A stretch of 46,235 bases of DNA from Clostridia bacterium. GTDB taxonomy: Bacteria; Bacillota; Clostridia; Monoglobales; Monoglobaceae. The notes under the pieces are model-generated. The model was not told the origin of the DNA. It saw only the letters and a list, made by a program, of their open reading frames with translations, and did no database searches. The stretch is from NCBI GenBank assembly GCA_017436245.1, contig JAFSDN010000051.1, positions 1 to 46,235 on the forward strand, in the 5' to 3' direction. A program made the position numbers and the translations under genes. This document shows positions 44,736 to 46,235 of the stretch, one piece after another; within the stretch, counting starts at the first letter, position 1, and every line of letters begins with the position of its first letter.

Positions 44736-46235
44736 ATGTACAAGGTAAAAAAGAGAGATAATTCGCTGGTTGAATTTGATTTATCCAAAATCAGCGATGC
44801 AATGGTTCAGGCGTTTGAAGCACAAAACAGACAGTACAATATGAATATAATTGACTTTCTGGCGCTGAAGGTTACGGCAGATTTTGAGCCCAAGGTGGCA
44901 AACGATGCAATCAATGTGGAAGCCATTCAGGACAGTGTTGAAGAGGTTCTTGTTCAGGCGGGCTATGCCGATGTTGCAAAGGCATACATTCTTTACAGAA
45001 AGCTCCATGAAAAAATGCGTAATATGCAGTCAACCGTTCTGGATTATCAGCAGGTTGTGGACAACTATCTGAAAATCAACGACTGGCGTGTTAAGGAGAA
45101 TTCAACCGTTACATATTCCGTTGGCGGCTTGATTCTTTCAAACTCGGGTGCCATCACCGCAAACTATTGGCTCAGCGAAATTTACGATGAAGAAATTGCA
45201 GATGCTCACAGAAGCGCGGATATTCACATTCACGACCTTTCAATGCTCACAGGTTATTGTGCAGGCTGGTCGCTGAAGCAGCTCATTCAGGAAGGTCTTG
45301 GCGGCGTTGAAGGCAAGATTACCTCTGCTCCCGCAAGCCATCTTGCAACACTCTGCAACCAGATGGTTAACTTCCTTGGAATTATGCAAAACGAATGGGC
45401 AGGCGCTCAGGCATTCAGCTCATTTGACACCTACCTTGCACCTTTTGTCAAGGTGGACAATCTTTCATACGAGCAGGTTAAGAAGTGCATCGAATCCTTT
45501 ATTTACGGTGTCAACACTCCCTCACGTTGGGGCACACAGGCGCCCTTCTCAAATATCACTCTTGACTGGACTGTTCCTGCCGACCTTGCAGAGCTTCCTG
45601 CCATTGTGGGCGGCAAGGAAATGGACTTCAAGTACAAGGATTGTAAAAAAGAAATGGATATGGTCAACCGTGCATTCATCGAGGTTATGATTGAAGGCGA
45701 TGCAAACGGCAGAGGATTCCAGTATCCCATTCCCACATACTCAATCACAAGAGATTTTGACTGGTCAGAAACCGAGAACAACAAGCTTCTCTTTGAAATG
45801 ACTTCAAAATACGGAACACCCTACTTCTCAAACTACATCAACAGCGATATGGAGCCCAGCGACATCCGCAGTATGTGCTGCCGACTCCGTCTTGACCTCC
45901 GTGAGTTGAGAAAGAAATCGGGTGGATTCTTCGGCAGTGGTGAAAGCACAGGTTCTGTGGGCGTTGTTACAATCAATATGCCCCGAATTGCCTACCTTGC
46001 AACCGACGAAGAAGACTTCTTCAAACGTCTCAACAAGCTTATGGATATTTCGGCACGCTCGCTCAGCGTAAAACGTGAAGTTATCACAAAGCTCCTTGAC
46101 GAAGGTCTTTATCCTTACACAAAGAGATATTTGGGTACTTGTGCCAACCACTTCTCAACAATCGGTCTCATTGGTATGAACGACGTTGGTCTCAATGCAA
46201 AATGGCTTGGCGGCGATATGACCACTGTTGCAACT
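44736..46235 (+). CDS. nrdD: Anaerobic ribonucleoside-triphosphate reductase, 5' part (cut by the window end)
   Basis: The class III reductase makes dNTPs without oxygen using a glycyl radical. The first 500 codons are present and open to the window edge. An ATP-cone regulatory domain occupies residues 1 to about 95 (MYKVKKRDNSLVEFD, AINVEAIQDSVEEVL). The catalytic barrel begins after it, with DIHIHDLSMLTGYCAGWSL and GFQYPIPTYSITRDFDW. CCRLRLDL holds candidate active-site Cys residues. The C-terminal glycyl-radical loop and zinc site lie outside the window. AAGGAGAAG precedes the ATG. Cotranscription with nrdG is likely. Confidence 0.95.
   Translation, partial: MYKVKKRDNSLVEFDLSKISDAMVQAFEAQNRQYNMNIIDFLALKVTADFEPKVANDAINVEAIQDSVEEVLVQAGYADVAKAYILYRKLHEKMRNMQSTVLDYQQVVDNYLKINDWRVKENSTVTYSVGGLILSNSGAITANYWLSEIYDEEIADAHRSADIHIHDLSMLTGYCAGWSLKQLIQEGLGGVEGKITSAPASHLATLCNQMVNFLGIMQNEWAGAQAFSSFDTYLAPFVKVDNLSYEQVKKCIESFIYGVNTPSRWGTQAPFSNITLDWTVPADLAELPAIVGGKEMDFKYKDCKKEMDMVNRAFIEVMIEGDANGRGFQYPIPTYSITRDFDWSETENNKLLFEMTSKYGTPYFSNYINSDMEPSDIRSMCCRLRLDLRELRKKSGGFFGSGESTGSVGVVTINMPRIAYLATDEEDFFKRLNKLMDISARSLSVKREVITKLLDEGLYPYTKRYLGTCANHFSTIGLIGMNDVGLNAKWLGGDMTTVAT

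Noticed and set aside
1..46235. CRISPR arrays, tRNA, rRNA, prophage or complete insertion sequences
   Set aside because: No regularly spaced direct repeats, no tRNA cloverleaf or rRNA sequence that I could recognise, and no transposase, integrase or phage gene.

Overview
This window looks like the chromosome of an endospore-forming, anaerobic member of the Clostridia, probably an uncultured gut-type lineage. The evidence is spoVG, ylbJ, yqfC and yqfD, the Firmicutes order phoH-ybeY-dgkA-era-yqzL-recO, an oxygen-sensitive class III ribonucleotide reductase, strong Shine-Dalgarno sites and AT-leaning DNA. It is mostly core genes, with accessory inserts and several families of short palindromic repeats between them.

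Layout. 1-1450: infC-rpmI-rplT on the minus strand, behind a consensus promoter, an L20-leader-type attenuator and a probable AUA start codon in infC. 1468-7584: a single gene for a 2038-residue secreted BspA-type leucine-rich-repeat protein. 7708-10860: an AraC-type regulator divergent from an NTP-transferase/NahK-type sugar 1-kinase pair. 10952-14837: a DUF1385 membrane protein with prmC, then murC (minus) and spoVG, with a MITE-like element between prmC and murC. 14872-19477 (minus): rsmA, yhbY, then an LCP-family gene and a glycosyltransferase-CsaB fusion with their own promoter. 19553-27263: rpoB-rpoC as an isolated two-gene unit. 27318-29106: a HindIII-type restriction-modification pair. 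29133-33500: alaS, a HIT protein gene and citrate synthase. 33613-33835: palindromic repeats. 33827-39827: a long minus-strand run, yqfC-yqfD-phoH-ybeY-dgkA-era-yqzL-recO and a short 4Fe-4S protein gene. 39919-41019: ylbJ. 41024-43618: a TetM-like translational GTPase fused to a Rae1/YacP-type NYN ribonuclease domain. 43975-46235: nrdG and the first 500 codons of nrdD.

How the genes work together. Translation and RNA handling dominate (IF3, L35, L20, PrmC, RsmA, YhbY, AlaS, Era, YbeY, PhoH, RNA polymerase). A second theme is the cell envelope: MurC, the undecaprenol kinase-like protein, the LCP and GT-CsaB pair for a pyruvylated wall polymer, and the LRR surface protein. The most novel candidate is the GTPase-nuclease fusion. 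It joins a ribosome-binding factor resembling tetracycline ribosomal protection proteins to the fold of an A-site mRNA endonuclease, under a consensus promoter with almost no leader. Other points of interest are the HindIII-like system with an AAGCTT prediction, the GT4-CsaB fusion, the infC AUA start, and a mobile palindrome flanked by an apparent target duplication at the murC stop codon.
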